DNA of 64,000 nucleotides, from the NCBI RefSeq assembly GCF_008630535.1, contig NZ_VWPH01000010.1, positions 276,984-340,983 on the forward strand, in the 5' to 3' direction. The notes under the pieces were generated by a model. That model did not search any database, was not told the DNA's origin, and saw nothing but the letters and a program-made list of their open reading frames with translations. Below, piece by piece: positions 33,909-42,516 of the stretch (position 1 is the stretch's first letter; each line of letters starts with the position of its first letter). The position numbers and the translations under genes are program-made. Source of the stretch: Saccharopolyspora hirsuta. Its GTDB lineage: Bacteria > Actinomycetota > Actinomycetes > Mycobacteriales > Pseudonocardiaceae.

Positions 33909-34211
33909 CGAGCCTCACATCTCCGACAACACGAGAAAGGCGACGGCCCCCGGTGCGGAAACGTCGCCGAACTTGACCTCAACCCTGCCTGATGGCGATC
34001 GGTTGCGAGAGGAGCAACGCGCCAGCATTCGAGACCGAGATTTGTAGGGTCCCGCCAAAAGCCCTCGCCCCGGGGTCCCTCCACCCCCACCGAAGCACGA
34101 GCGCATCACCCGATCAACACCGCCTGCGACCACCGAGCCACGCACGGAGATCACCCTCCGCGACGACCGCGGTCCCCGCCGCGACGTGATGATCACGACA
34201 AATCGCCGCGA
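33909..34211. promoter_or_regulatory. Upstream region of the carboxylase gene, no gene seen
   Basis: A 303-bp gap. On the carboxylase strand a TACAAAT (near 34045) is a possible -10, and TTGA-GG-TCAA near 33975 is a small palindrome. A minus-strand reading frame at 33915-34196 shows no family features or normal codon pattern. The part next to the HxlR gene (34060-34211) is CA-rich and featureless. Confidence 0.35.
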
Positions 34212-34571
34212 TCAGCCCGCATCCCGGTCCGCCGCCTTCGGCAGGCCCTGCGCCCGGTACCACGCGCCCCACTCCTCGAGCCGCTGGATGACGTCCTCCA
34301 GGGTCCTGCCGATCTCGGTCAGGCTGTACTCCACCTTCGGCGGCACCTGCGGGTACACCTCGCGGTGCACGATGCCGTCCGCTTCGAGCTCGCGCAGCTG
34401 CCGGGTCAGCATCCGCTGGGTGATCGACGGCAGCTCCCGCCGGAGCTCGCCGAACCGGTGCGGCCCGGCGGTGAGGTGCTTGAGGATGGCCATCTTCCAC
34501 TTGCCCCCGACCACCTCCATCGCCGCCTCGACGGTGCAGTGCTCGGGCATGTCCGAAACGCTCTCCCGCAC
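34212..34571 (-). CDS. HxlR-family transcriptional regulator
   Basis: A 119-residue winged-helix protein. The family core is CTVEAAMEVVGGKWKMAILK, HRFGELRRELPSITQRMLTR and the wing QVPPKVEYSLTEIG. The conserved Cys near the N-terminus (MPEHC) is the residue by which relatives such as YodB and HypR sense quinones and disulfide stress. I chose GTG 34571, with AGGAGG 8 nt upstream. It diverges from an Old Yellow Enzyme gene across a 144-bp region whose 43-bp element recurs before the MFS gene, so it probably controls both. Confidence 0.93.
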   Translation of the reverse strand: MRESVSDMPEHCTVEAAMEVVGGKWKMAILKHLTAGPHRFGELRRELPSITQRMLTRQLRELEADGIVHREVYPQVPPKVEYSLTEIGRTLEDVIQRLEEWGAWYRAQGLPKAADRDAG

Positions 34572-34589
34572 GCCGAACACCTCCTGGGT

Positions 34590-34632
34590 GGTATACGAAC
34601 TGACACTACGGCACTTCGAAGACCGTACTTGT
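34590..34632. promoter_or_regulatory. 43-bp element, copy 1 (HxlR/OYE promoter)
   Basis: Read on the plus strand it starts GGTATACG, continues CTACGGCAC and ends CCGTACTTGT. Copy 2 at 37434-37476 (opposite strand) has the same length and matches at 33 of 43 positions. CTACGG and CCGTAC form an inverted pair, and GTATAC is itself palindromic, as expected for HxlR-type operators. It lies 83 bp before the OYE start. Confidence 0.65.
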
Positions 34633-34715
34633 CCCAGCGCATCCGTCGGACGGAGGATCGTCCCGCGTCGATCGAGGACCGCGGCGCACCACCCGCTCTC
34701 CACGGAGGAACTGCG

Positions 34716-35825
34716 ATGTCGATCCACCCTGCCCTGACCCCGGTTCGGATCGGCGGCACCGAGCTGCCCAACCGCGCCGTCATCGCCCCGATGTCCCGGG
34801 TCAGCACCGCCGGGGACGGCGTGCCGACCGCGCAGATGGCCGACTACTACGGGGGATTCGCGCGCGGCGGGTTCGGGTTGATCACCACCGAGGGCACCTA
34901 CACCGACGACGAGCACAGCCAGGCGTACCCGGACCAGCCGGGCATCACCGCCGCTGCGCACGTCGCGGGCTGGCGGGAGGTCGTGCGCGCGGTGCACGAC
35001 GCCGGGGGCCGGATCGCGCTGCAGCTCATGCACGCGGGAGCCCTGTCGCAGCTCGACCGGCGGTCGATCGCGCCTTCGGCCGTGGCCCCCAAGGGCGCCA
35101 AGATGCCCGCGTACGGCGGCGGGTCCGGGCCGTTCCGGACTCCCGAGGCCGCGACGGAGGAGCAGATCGCCCAGGCCGTCGCGGGCTTCGCCGCAGCTGC
35201 CGCACGGGCGCGCGAGGCCGGGTTCGACGGCGTGGAGGTGCACGGCGCGAACGGCTACCTCGTCGACCAGTTCCTCACCACCTACACCAACCTCCGCGAG
35301 GACCGGTACGGCGGATCCCCGCAGCGCCGCGCGCGCTTCGCCGCCGAGGTGCTCCGGGCGGTCCGCGGCGCCGTGGGGCCGGATTTCCCGGTCGGCATCC
35401 GGCTGTCGCAGACCAAGGTCAACGACTTCGGCTACCGCTGGCCCGGTGGCGTCGGCGAGGCGGAGGTGATCTTCGACTCGGTCGCCGCCGCGGGAGCCGA
35501 CTACCTCCACCTCGCCAGCGAGGGCCGGGACTGGGCCGAGAGCGCCGAGCTCGCCCCGGGCGTGACGATCACCCGGCTGGCCAAGGAGCGGACCGGGCTG
35601 CCCGTGATCGCCAACGGCGGGATGCACGAGCCCGCGCGGGCGGAGTCCGTGCTCGCCGCGGGCGAGGCCGACCTGGTGGCGCTGGGGCGCGGCGCGCTGG
35701 CCAACCCCGACTGGCCCCGCCTGCTGGCCGACGGCGGGGAGGTGCGCGAGTTCGACCGCGCCATGCTCCAGCCCGACGTCACCCTCGCCAGCCAGGCGGC
35801 CTGGTCCGCACCGGCGCTGCGCTGA
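34716..35825 (+). CDS. Old Yellow Enzyme family NADH:flavin oxidoreductase
   Basis: A 369-residue FMN ene-reductase with a TIM barrel. It has the OYE opening LTPVRIGGTELPNRAVIAPM, the active-site pair in GVEVHGANGYLVDQFL (His and Asn), and the phosphate-binding GLPVIANGG and VALGRGALANPDW. Such enzymes reduce activated alkenes, quinones and other electrophiles at the expense of NAD(P)H. ATG 34716 has GGAGG 7 nt upstream. The divergent HxlR gene suggests induction by electrophiles. A strong hairpin follows. Physiological substrate unknown. Confidence 0.93.
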   Translation: MSIHPALTPVRIGGTELPNRAVIAPMSRVSTAGDGVPTAQMADYYGGFARGGFGLITTEGTYTDDEHSQAYPDQPGITAAAHVAGWREVVRAVHDAGGRIALQLMHAGALSQLDRRSIAPSAVAPKGAKMPAYGGGSGPFRTPEAATEEQIAQAVAGFAAAAARAREAGFDGVEVHGANGYLVDQFLTTYTNLREDRYGGSPQRRARFAAEVLRAVRGAVGPDFPVGIRLSQTKVNDFGYRWPGGVGEAEVIFDSVAAAGADYLHLASEGRDWAESAELAPGVTITRLAKERTGLPVIANGGMHEPARAESVLAAGEADLVALGRGALANPDWPRLLADGGEVREFDRAMLQPDVTLASQAAWSAPALR

Positions 35826-35834
35826 CCCCGGGAG

Positions 35835-35862
35835 GCGGTCCGCCCGCAGACGGGCGGACCGC
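35835..35862. terminator. Bidirectional hairpin between OYE and MFS genes
   Basis: Perfect 12-bp arms (GCGGTCCGCCCG / CGGGCGGACCGC) around CAGA, 9 bp after the OYE stop and 3 bp from the end of the convergent transporter gene. Confidence 0.75.
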
Positions 35863-35865
35863 TGC

Positions 35866-37401
35866 TCAGCGCACCCGCAGCACGAACCAGGAGACCGCGG
35901 CCATCGCCAGCAGCACTCCGCCACCGGCGGCGACCGCGATGGTGAAGCCGCTGTCGAACGCGGTCACCGCCGCACTGCGCAGCGCAGCACCCGCTGGCCC
36001 GTCCAGCTCCGCCGCGATCTTCACCGCGGCGCCGAGGGAGCTCTGCGCCTCCGCGTGCTCTGCGGCCCCAACGCCCGGTAACGGCTGCAGGGCGCTCCGG
36101 TAGATCACGGTCGACGTCGTGCCGAGGATGACGATGCCCAGCCCGGAGCCCAGCTCGAACGAGGTCTCCTGGATCGCCCCCGCAGCACCGGCCCGGCTCG
36201 GGTCCGCCGCCGACATGATCGTGTCCGAACCGAGCGTCGTCACCACGCCGGTCCCCAGCCCGGAGCCCACCAGCAGCACGGCGACAGCGCCGTAGCCGCT
36301 GGAGCCGAGCAGGGCGAGGCCGAACATCGAACCGGCGAAGACGAACAGCGCGAGGGCGATGGCGCCCCGGTTGGTCAGCACCGCCCGCAGCTGGGGCGCG
36401 AAGACCGCGCCGAGGGCGTTGGCGACCGCCATCGGCAGCAGCGCCGTCCCGGCCAGCAGCGGCGAGTAGTCCGAGATGAGCTGGAAGCGCTGGGTGGTGA
36501 AGAACATCAGCGCGATGTAGCCCGCGAAGCAGGCCAGGATCGCCGCGGTGGCCACGGAGAACTTCCGGTCGGCGAACAGCGACAGCTCCAGGAGCGGTTC
36601 CCGGATCCGGCGCTGCCGCAGCACGAGCACGACGAGCAGCGCCACCGCCACCGCGCCGACGAGCAGGTACGGCGCGGAGACCGAACCGTGCTCGCCGATC
36701 TGCTTCAACGCGTACACCAGCCCGCCGAGGCCGAGGACCGACAGCGCGGCGCTGAGCGCGTCCCACCGGCGCCGCACCTCGTCCTTGGATTCCGGCACGA
36801 CGACCGCGCCGACGACCAGCGCGACGACCACCACCGGCACGTTGATCAGGAACACCGACCCCCACCAGAAGTGCTCCAGCAGGAATCCGGCCGCGATCGG
36901 CCCGATGGCCGCGCCGACGCTGTGGCACGCCGACCACACCCCGATGGCGAACGCGCGCTCCCGCGCGTCGGGGAAGACGATGCGGATGATGGCCACCGTG
37001 GCGGCCGCGATCATCGCCGCGCCGAACCCGAGCGCGGCGCGGAAGCAGATCAGCATCGTGGGCGTGGTGGCCAGCGCCGCCCCCAGCGACGCCGCGCCGA
37101 ACACGGCGAAACCGCCGAGCAGCACCTTCTTCCGGCCGATGCGATCGCTCAGCGTGCCGCAGGTGATGAGGAAGGCCGCCACGGTCAGCGGGTAGCTGTC
37201 GACCATCCACAGCAGTTGCGACGCGCTGGGCAGGAGGTGCTGGGACAGCGTCGGAACCGCGACGTGCAGGATCGTCAGGTCCATGCCGACCAGCAGCAGC
37301 GTCGAGCACAGCACCGCGAGCACCAGCCACTTGTGGTGCGCCGTCCCATCCCGCTGCGTCCCGCTGCCAAACCCCGCTCGGGGCATGCTCTCGATGTTCA
37401 C
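35866..37401 (-). CDS. MFS drug:proton antiporter, 14-helix DHA2 type
   Basis: A 511-residue integral membrane exporter of the EmrB/QacA/SmvA group, with about 14 hydrophobic helices. Motif A is GTLSDRIGRKKVLLGG after the second helix, and the DHA2-type acidic residue is in the first helix (LLVGMDLTILHVAVP). Substrates of relatives are cationic dyes, antiseptics and antibiotics. GTG 37401 is taken as start; ATG 37386 is equally possible and neither has a strong ribosome site. The 43-bp element shared with the HxlR promoter lies 33 bp upstream in the same relative orientation, so pump and OYE are probably co-induced. Confidence 0.9.
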   Translation of the reverse strand: MNIESMPRAGFGSGTQRDGTAHHKWLVLAVLCSTLLLVGMDLTILHVAVPTLSQHLLPSASQLLWMVDSYPLTVAAFLITCGTLSDRIGRKKVLLGGFAVFGAASLGAALATTPTMLICFRAALGFGAAMIAAATVAIIRIVFPDARERAFAIGVWSACHSVGAAIGPIAAGFLLEHFWWGSVFLINVPVVVVALVVGAVVVPESKDEVRRRWDALSAALSVLGLGGLVYALKQIGEHGSVSAPYLLVGAVAVALLVVLVLRQRRIREPLLELSLFADRKFSVATAAILACFAGYIALMFFTTQRFQLISDYSPLLAGTALLPMAVANALGAVFAPQLRAVLTNRGAIALALFVFAGSMFGLALLGSSGYGAVAVLLVGSGLGTGVVTTLGSDTIMSAADPSRAGAAGAIQETSFELGSGLGIVILGTTSTVIYRSALQPLPGVGAAEHAEAQSSLGAAVKIAAELDGPAGAALRSAAVTAFDSGFTIAVAAGGGVLLAMAAVSWFVLRVR

Positions 37402-37433
37402 GACGGAATCGTCGTCGGGCGGAGCAGAACCGC

Positions 37434-37476
37434 ACAAGTACGGAATTCGTTGTGCCGTAGGCACATCGCGTATACC
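37434..37476. promoter_or_regulatory. 43-bp element, copy 2 (MFS promoter)
   Basis: Reverse-oriented match of the element at 34590-34632, identical at 33 of 43 positions with no gaps. Conserved blocks are ACAAGTACGG, GTGCCGTAG and CGTATACC. Relative to the transcription direction of its target it has the same orientation as copy 1. Confidence 0.65.
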
Positions 37477-37495
37477 GACCTGATGTCCTGTCCCC

Positions 37496-37945
37496 TTAGG
37501 ACATCGCTGCGCGCTTGTCGCTCAGGCTGCGGAGTTCGCGGACGCTGTCAGCGAGCGTGCGGTCACCGAGGGAGGCCAGCACCGCTTCCTCTGCTTCCGC
37601 GGTGAGTTTCGCGAAGTACTCGCTCGCGTGCTCCGTCACCAGGCACACCTGTTCGCCGTGCGGCGAGCAGTTCCACAGCGGCTTGTCGCCGACCGCGCAC
37701 CGGTAGATCTCCGCCAAGGTGATGTCGTCCGCCGGGCGTCCCAGCCGCGCGCCACCGGCCCGCCCCTTCGCGCACACGACCAGTCCCGCGTCCACCAGCG
37801 GGACCAGGAGCTTGCGGACCAGGCTCGGGTTGGCGTCGAGCTTCCCGGCCAGCTGGGCGGAGCTCAACGCGGTCGAGTCGTGCTCGTCGGCGATCGCCAG
37901 CATGAGCATGAGCTTCAGCGCCCGGGAGAACCGGATGTCCAGCAC
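37496..37945 (-). CDS. Rrf2-family transcriptional regulator
   Basis: A 149-residue winged-helix regulator. The Rrf2 core is IRFSRALKLMLMLA, LSSAQLAGKLDANPSLVRKL and the wing GRAGGARLGRPADDITLAEI. Three cysteines follow in YRC...WNC...QVC, with 9 and 7 residues between them; similar trios hold Fe-S clusters in NsrR/IscR or act as thiol switches. I chose GTG 37945 after GGGAGG; a longer frame from 38050 runs through the promoter. It diverges from a second OYE gene, with a perfect palindrome between them. Likely its repressor; the inducer is unknown. Confidence 0.9.
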   Translation of the reverse strand: MLDIRFSRALKLMLMLAIADEHDSTALSSAQLAGKLDANPSLVRKLLVPLVDAGLVVCAKGRAGGARLGRPADDITLAEIYRCAVGDKPLWNCSPHGEQVCLVTEHASEYFAKLTAEAEEAVLASLGDRTLADSVRELRSLSDKRAAMS

Positions 37946-37997
37946 GGCCGCCACCTCCCGCCCGCAGATCGGCGATGATCCTACCCGACCCATAATA

Positions 37998-38014
37998 GCA
38001 ACTCTCACAGTTGC
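37998..38014. promoter_or_regulatory. Palindromic operator between the Rrf2 and OYE genes
   Basis: GCAACT-CTCAC-AGTTGC, a perfect 6-5-6 inverted repeat. On the minus strand TATTAT (37997-37992) lies directly next to it as a -10 for the regulator. On the plus strand its right arm runs into TTGCAC (38011-38016), which with TACTCT (38033-38038, 16-nt spacing) makes a promoter for the OYE gene. One bound dimer could block both. Confidence 0.65.
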
Positions 38015-38085
38015 ACTTATGCTCCGAAACTGTACTCTTGTCTCGAACATTTTCTGCCCGGCACGTCTGACAGGAGACCGCCACG

Positions 38086-39201
38086 GTGAGCACCCGCGCA
38101 GCTCAACTACTGTCCCGCCCGTTCGAACTGGGTTCGGCGACGCTGCCGAACCGGATCGTCATGGCCCCCATGACCCGCCAGTTCTCCCCGGGCGGCATCC
38201 CCGGCGACGACGTGGCCGTGTACTACGCCCGCCGCGCCGCGGCGGGCACCGGCCTGATCATCACCGAGGGCACCACCGTCGACCACCCGTCCGCCGGGTT
38301 CAGCGACGACGTCCCCCGATTCCACGGCGAGGAGCAGCTCGCCGGGTGGGCCCGGGTCGTGGAGGCCGTGCACGCCAACGGCGGCAAGATCATGCCCCAG
38401 CTCTGGCACGTGGGCGTCCAGCGCCCCGCCGGAGGCCCGCCGGTGCCCGGCGCGCCCTCCATCGGGCCGTCCGGGATCGGCCTGGACGGCACCCCCGCGG
38501 GCCAGGCGATGACGCTGACCGACATCGACGACGTCGTCCGCGCCTTCGCCGACGCCGCGCAGGCGGCCGAGCGCATCGGCTTCGACGGCGTGGAGCTGCA
38601 CGGCGCGCACGGCTACCTCATCGACCAGTTCCTGTGGGAGCGCACCAACAAGCGCACCGACGCCCACGGCGGCGACCCGGTCGCCCGCACCCGGTTCGCC
38701 GCGGACATCGTGCGCGCCATCCGGGAGAAGGTCGCCCCCGACTTCCCCGTCGTGCTGCGCTTCTCCCAGTGGAAGGCCGACAACTACGACGCCCGGCTGG
38801 CCGAGAACCCCGGCGAGCTGGAGGCCGTGCTCGCCCCGCTGGCCGACGCCGGGGTCGACGCGTTCCACGCCTCCGGCCGCCGCTACTGGACGCCGGAGTT
38901 CCCCGAGTCCGGCTCCGAGCTCAACATCGCGGGCTGGGCGAAGAAGGTCACCGGCAAGCCGGTCATCACCGTCGGCTCGGTCGGCCTGAACAAGGCCTTC
39001 GAACCCGGATCCCTCACCGGGGCGGAGGCGGCCGCGGAGAGCATCGAACGGCTCCTCGACCGCCTGGAGCAGGACGAGTTCGACCTGGTCGCGGTCGGCC
39101 GAGCCCTGCTCGCCGACCCCCAGTGGGCGGAGAAGGTCCTCGCCGACCGCACCACCGAGATCACCCCCTTCAGCAAGGCTGCCGTCGACAACCTGCACTG
39201 A
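38086..39201 (+). CDS. Old Yellow Enzyme family NADH:flavin oxidoreductase (second copy)
   Basis: A 371-residue FMN-dependent ene-reductase, only distantly similar to the copy at 34716. Markers are RPFELGSATLPNRIVMAPMT, KIMPQLWHVG, and the active-site His pair in GVELHGAHGYLIDQFLW (His-His rather than His-Asn). The FMN phosphate region is TVGSVG...LVAVGRALLADP. It starts at GTG 38086 with AGGAG 9 nt upstream. Control by the adjacent Rrf2 protein is likely. It probably detoxifies electrophiles or unsaturated ketones; native substrate unknown. Confidence 0.93.
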   Translation: MSTRAAQLLSRPFELGSATLPNRIVMAPMTRQFSPGGIPGDDVAVYYARRAAAGTGLIITEGTTVDHPSAGFSDDVPRFHGEEQLAGWARVVEAVHANGGKIMPQLWHVGVQRPAGGPPVPGAPSIGPSGIGLDGTPAGQAMTLTDIDDVVRAFADAAQAAERIGFDGVELHGAHGYLIDQFLWERTNKRTDAHGGDPVARTRFAADIVRAIREKVAPDFPVVLRFSQWKADNYDARLAENPGELEAVLAPLADAGVDAFHASGRRYWTPEFPESGSELNIAGWAKKVTGKPVITVGSVGLNKAFEPGSLTGAEAAAESIERLLDRLEQDEFDLVAVGRALLADPQWAEKVLADRTTEITPFSKAAVDNLH

Positions 39202-39207
39202 CCCCGA

Positions 39208-42200
39208 TCAACCGCAGTCGCCCGCATCCGCCGGTCCCACGGCGCGATGCGGGCACTGCGGCTCGACCGCGAGAGGCTGAGGCCCGAGGGGTATCCCGAG
39301 CACCGGATCGTGGAATCCGCCTGGATGACACCAGAAACCGGTCTCGACATCGTGGTAGTGCCCTCCTCGCCTGATCGGGAACACGGGCGGGAAACCGACT
39401 GCGACACCGCGGATGTCGAGCAGTTCCCCGGGCGAGCCGTCCGGATCGGTGATGACGGCGAAGAACCGCTCGTCTGCCCACCTGCTGGCGTCGTGGCGGA
39501 TCGGTGACCGCTCGGAGTGCGTCAGGACCTCCCCGGTGTCGGGCTTGTACTCCCAGGCGGTGGCCCGCGCGTCCCCCAGTGCGGGCCCGTTGGGCCGCCG
39601 GTCGGTGTGCGCCCGCTCCGCCAGCACCGACCCGTCCCAGGAGAACTCGACCTGCTCGACGACGCCCCGGCCGTCCGGGGTCAACCGCTGCTTGGCGACC
39701 CGGCGGCCGAGGGGGTCGTAGCGGTAGCGCCAACGCGCCCCGTCCGGGGTCGTCACACCGACCAGCCGGTCCTCGTCGTCCCACGAGAAGTGCCAGCTGC
39801 CGCGGGAATCCCGGTGCAGCACTCGACGTCCGCGGTCGTCGCACTCGATGCGCTCGCCGCCGATCCGCTGCGGCCCGACCGCGGAACCGCCGCCGAACGT
39901 GCGCCGGGACCGCTGGTCGCCGATCACCTGCGCGACCTCCCGCCCGCGAGCGTCCCGCTCCCGGACCAGGACGACCTCGCCGCCGAGCGTGCGCCGGACC
40001 TCCCGCCCCGCCGCATCGTGGACGAACCGCAGCGTCCGCCCGGCGGTGCGCATCGCGACCGGTCGACCGGCCGCGTCGTACACCCAGGTGCTCTCCGCGT
40101 TCGACGGGGTCCGGCGGCGGACCCGCCGCCCCAGCGCGTCGTACGCCGAGGTCACGGTGCGCCCGTTGATGGTGTCGGTCAGCAGGCGACCGGCGCGGTC
40201 GTAGGTGAAGGTGACCTGGGTGTCGCCGTCCATCGCTGTCACGAGCCGACCGGCCGCGTCGTAGTCGAAGGTCGCGATCGCCGCGCCGCGCCGCCGCTCG
40301 ATCACGTTGCCCTGCACGTCGCGGACCAACCTCAGCTCGACGCCACCCGCCAACTGTCCCACCAGCTGCCCGGCCGCGTCGTAGCGGTAGTCGGTCGCGC
40401 GACCGGCCGCGTCGATCTCGCGCACCAGCAGGCCGCGCGGGTCGTACTCGTACCGGTGGACCGCGCCCGATCCCCGGCGGACCTGCACCAAGCGCATCTC
40501 GGTGTCGTAGGTCCGTTCTTCACGGGTCAGCTCGGGGTCTGGCACCGCCTCGCACCGGTGCACCGCCCCGGTGGGCTCGGTGATCGCGGTGACGTTGCCG
40601 AAGGCGTCGCGCTCGTACAGCGTCGCGTTGCCGAGCGCATCGACCGCGGCCGTCGGCAGTCCGGTCGCGTTGAGCTCGAACGTGCGCGTGTTGCCGAGCG
40701 CATCGGTGATGGCGGTGACGTGTCCGCGGGAGTTGCGCGCGTAGGTCGTCGTCGCGCCCGTGGCGTCGACTTCGCGGATCAGGTTTCCGCGCTCGTCGCG
40801 GAACCAGCGGTGCACTGCGCCGTCGGGGTGGACCACTGCGATGACCAGCCCGAGCTCGTCGTAGTGCCAGCGGGTTCGGAGACCGTCGGGGCGTGTCGTC
40901 GAGACCCGGTTCCCCGCGTCGTCGTAGCTGTGCCGGGTGGTGCGGCCGAGCGGGTCGGTCGTGGCGAGCAGGTGACCGCGCTGGTCGTGCTCGAAGGTCG
41001 TTTCGCCGCCGAGCGGATCGACGATGCGCTCCACCCGCCCATCGGCGTCGATGTCGTAGGTGGTGCTGAACCCCAGCGAATCGGTGACCCGCCGGGACCG
41101 CCCCCGGTAGTCGATCGTCCCGCTGCGAACCCCACCCTCGCCCGCGGTGCGCACGCAACGCCCCGCTTCGTCGAAGACGTAGCGGAACCAGGCACCGTCC
41201 CGGTTCGCGATCCCCGACATCCGCTCGCCGTCGTATTCGAAGGCCGTCCGGGAGCCGTCCGGTTCCGACACCGCAGCCAGACGGCCTTCGTCGTAGGTGT
41301 AGGTCTTCAGCAGCAGGTCCTCGTCCGAGCCGCACAGGTGCAGCGCCGTGACCAGGCCCTCCGCCGCGTCGATCCGGATCCGGTGACCACCGCTGTGCTG
41401 GACTGCGACCGGCGCGCCCGCCCCGTCCCGCAGGAACTCGATCCGGTTGCCGTTCCGGTCGGTGACCGAGGTGATCGGCAGCTCACCGCCTTCGGATCCG
41501 AAGTGGAGGGTGATCGGACCGTCGACCACGGTGTAGGAGCCGTCGTCAGCGCGGACGAGCCGCCGAAGGGGGCCTCGCCCCGGGAGGGCGGAGCTCCCGG
41601 CCTGCGGAACCGGGAACTCGGCGATGGTGGCGTCCTCGGCGAGGAACCGCACCCCCTCCTCGCCCACCAGCAACCGCTGGTCCAATGTGGATGCCCACCC
41701 GGTGCCGAACGCACCCCGGAACCGGTAGGAGGACACGTGGGTCCGCCGGATGGTCAGCGGCGGGGAGCCGGGCAGCGCGACGTCGGTGTGCTCCGCGACG
41801 ACCCGGCCGCTGGCGACGTCGACCCCGTTCCGCACGAGCGTCATCTCCGACGGGGCGCGGTCGTGCTCGGCAGCATCCCCGGTCGTGTACTGGGGGACGG
41901 TGATCTGCAGCTTCGCGCCGTCCGGCAGCGCGGCGACCTGTTCGGCGACCGGGCCGCGGATGCGCATGCACGCCACGGCGTCCTTGGCGGTGAGGTTCGC
42001 GTCGTCGTAGCCGCCGCCGAGCACGAAGAACCGCCACGGCACCAAGCGCTGATCCGGTGCCAGCGCACCGTTCTCGTCCTGCCACCGGGTGGCGAAGCTG
42101 CGGCAACCGCGCTGGTCGGGATCCTGCAGCAACCAGCGCGCCCAGTCCTCCAGGGACGGGCCGATCTCGGTGGTGCGCCCGGTCTCCGGGTCGAAGGTGA

Positions 42201-42516
42201 CGACGCAGCGGCGGTCCCGCACGGCGAACTGCACCCCGAACAGGTCCTGGCCGAAGCAGAACAACCCGTCCGCCAACCCGCCGTAGGAGCCCTTCCAGGA
42301 GTCCGGGCGGTTCCAGGCCTGCAGCTCGGGGCCGACGCCGGGTTCCCCCGCGCGGAACACCTGAACACCGGCGTTGAACGCGAAGAACCCGTTCCGCGTG
42401 CTGAGCACGGCGGCCAGTTCGGCCAGCGGCCCCTCCCCCGCGTCGAGCTCGACCTCCCTGGGCAGACCGGCCGGGCCGCGGGACCGGTCGAGCAGCAGCT
42501 CCAGCGCCGAGGTCAT
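39208..42516 (-). CDS. SUKH (SMI1/KNR4-like)-RHS repeat fusion protein without toxin tip
   Basis: 1102 residues. Residues 1-210 resemble SMI1/KNR4 (SUKH) immunity domains (ELAAVLSTRNGFFAFNAGVQ, YGGLADGLFCFGQDLFGVQF). At about 230 a DUF6531-like start (GVDVASGRVVAEHTDVALPG) leads into roughly twenty YD repeats (for example YDAAGRLVTAMDG). The RHS core normally ends in a conserved ETGLHYNRFRYYDP block and then a variable toxin; here the block is eroded (HDVETGFWCHPGGFHDPVLG) and the protein stops about 35 residues later. No signal peptide. Its ATG overlaps the preceding gene's stop (ATGA). It may be a cytoplasmic adaptor, an immunity reservoir or a decaying toxin. Confidence 0.85.
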   Translation of the reverse strand: MTSALELLLDRSRGPAGLPREVELDAGEGPLAELAAVLSTRNGFFAFNAGVQVFRAGEPGVGPELQAWNRPDSWKGSYGGLADGLFCFGQDLFGVQFAVRDRRCVVTFDPETGRTTEIGPSLEDWARWLLQDPDQRGCRSFATRWQDENGALAPDQRLVPWRFFVLGGGYDDANLTAKDAVACMRIRGPVAEQVAALPDGAKLQITVPQYTTGDAAEHDRAPSEMTLVRNGVDVASGRVVAEHTDVALPGSPPLTIRRTHVSSYRFRGAFGTGWASTLDQRLLVGEEGVRFLAEDATIAEFPVPQAGSSALPGRGPLRRLVRADDGSYTVVDGPITLHFGSEGGELPITSVTDRNGNRIEFLRDGAGAPVAVQHSGGHRIRIDAAEGLVTALHLCGSDEDLLLKTYTYDEGRLAAVSEPDGSRTAFEYDGERMSGIANRDGAWFRYVFDEAGRCVRTAGEGGVRSGTIDYRGRSRRVTDSLGFSTTYDIDADGRVERIVDPLGGETTFEHDQRGHLLATTDPLGRTTRHSYDDAGNRVSTTRPDGLRTRWHYDELGLVIAVVHPDGAVHRWFRDERGNLIREVDATGATTTYARNSRGHVTAITDALGNTRTFELNATGLPTAAVDALGNATLYERDAFGNVTAITEPTGAVHRCEAVPDPELTREERTYDTEMRLVQVRRGSGAVHRYEYDPRGLLVREIDAAGRATDYRYDAAGQLVGQLAGGVELRLVRDVQGNVIERRRGAAIATFDYDAAGRLVTAMDGDTQVTFTYDRAGRLLTDTINGRTVTSAYDALGRRVRRRTPSNAESTWVYDAAGRPVAMRTAGRTLRFVHDAAGREVRRTLGGEVVLVRERDARGREVAQVIGDQRSRRTFGGGSAVGPQRIGGERIECDDRGRRVLHRDSRGSWHFSWDDEDRLVGVTTPDGARWRYRYDPLGRRVAKQRLTPDGRGVVEQVEFSWDGSVLAERAHTDRRPNGPALGDARATAWEYKPDTGEVLTHSERSPIRHDASRWADERFFAVITDPDGSPGELLDIRGVAVGFPPVFPIRRGGHYHDVETGFWCHPGGFHDPVLGIPLGPQPLAVEPQCPHRAVGPADAGDCG

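Noticed and set aside
33915..34196. A 93-codon minus-strand frame upstream of the carboxylase
   Set aside because: Gly/Arg/Ser-rich, no ribosome site, no recognisable segment.
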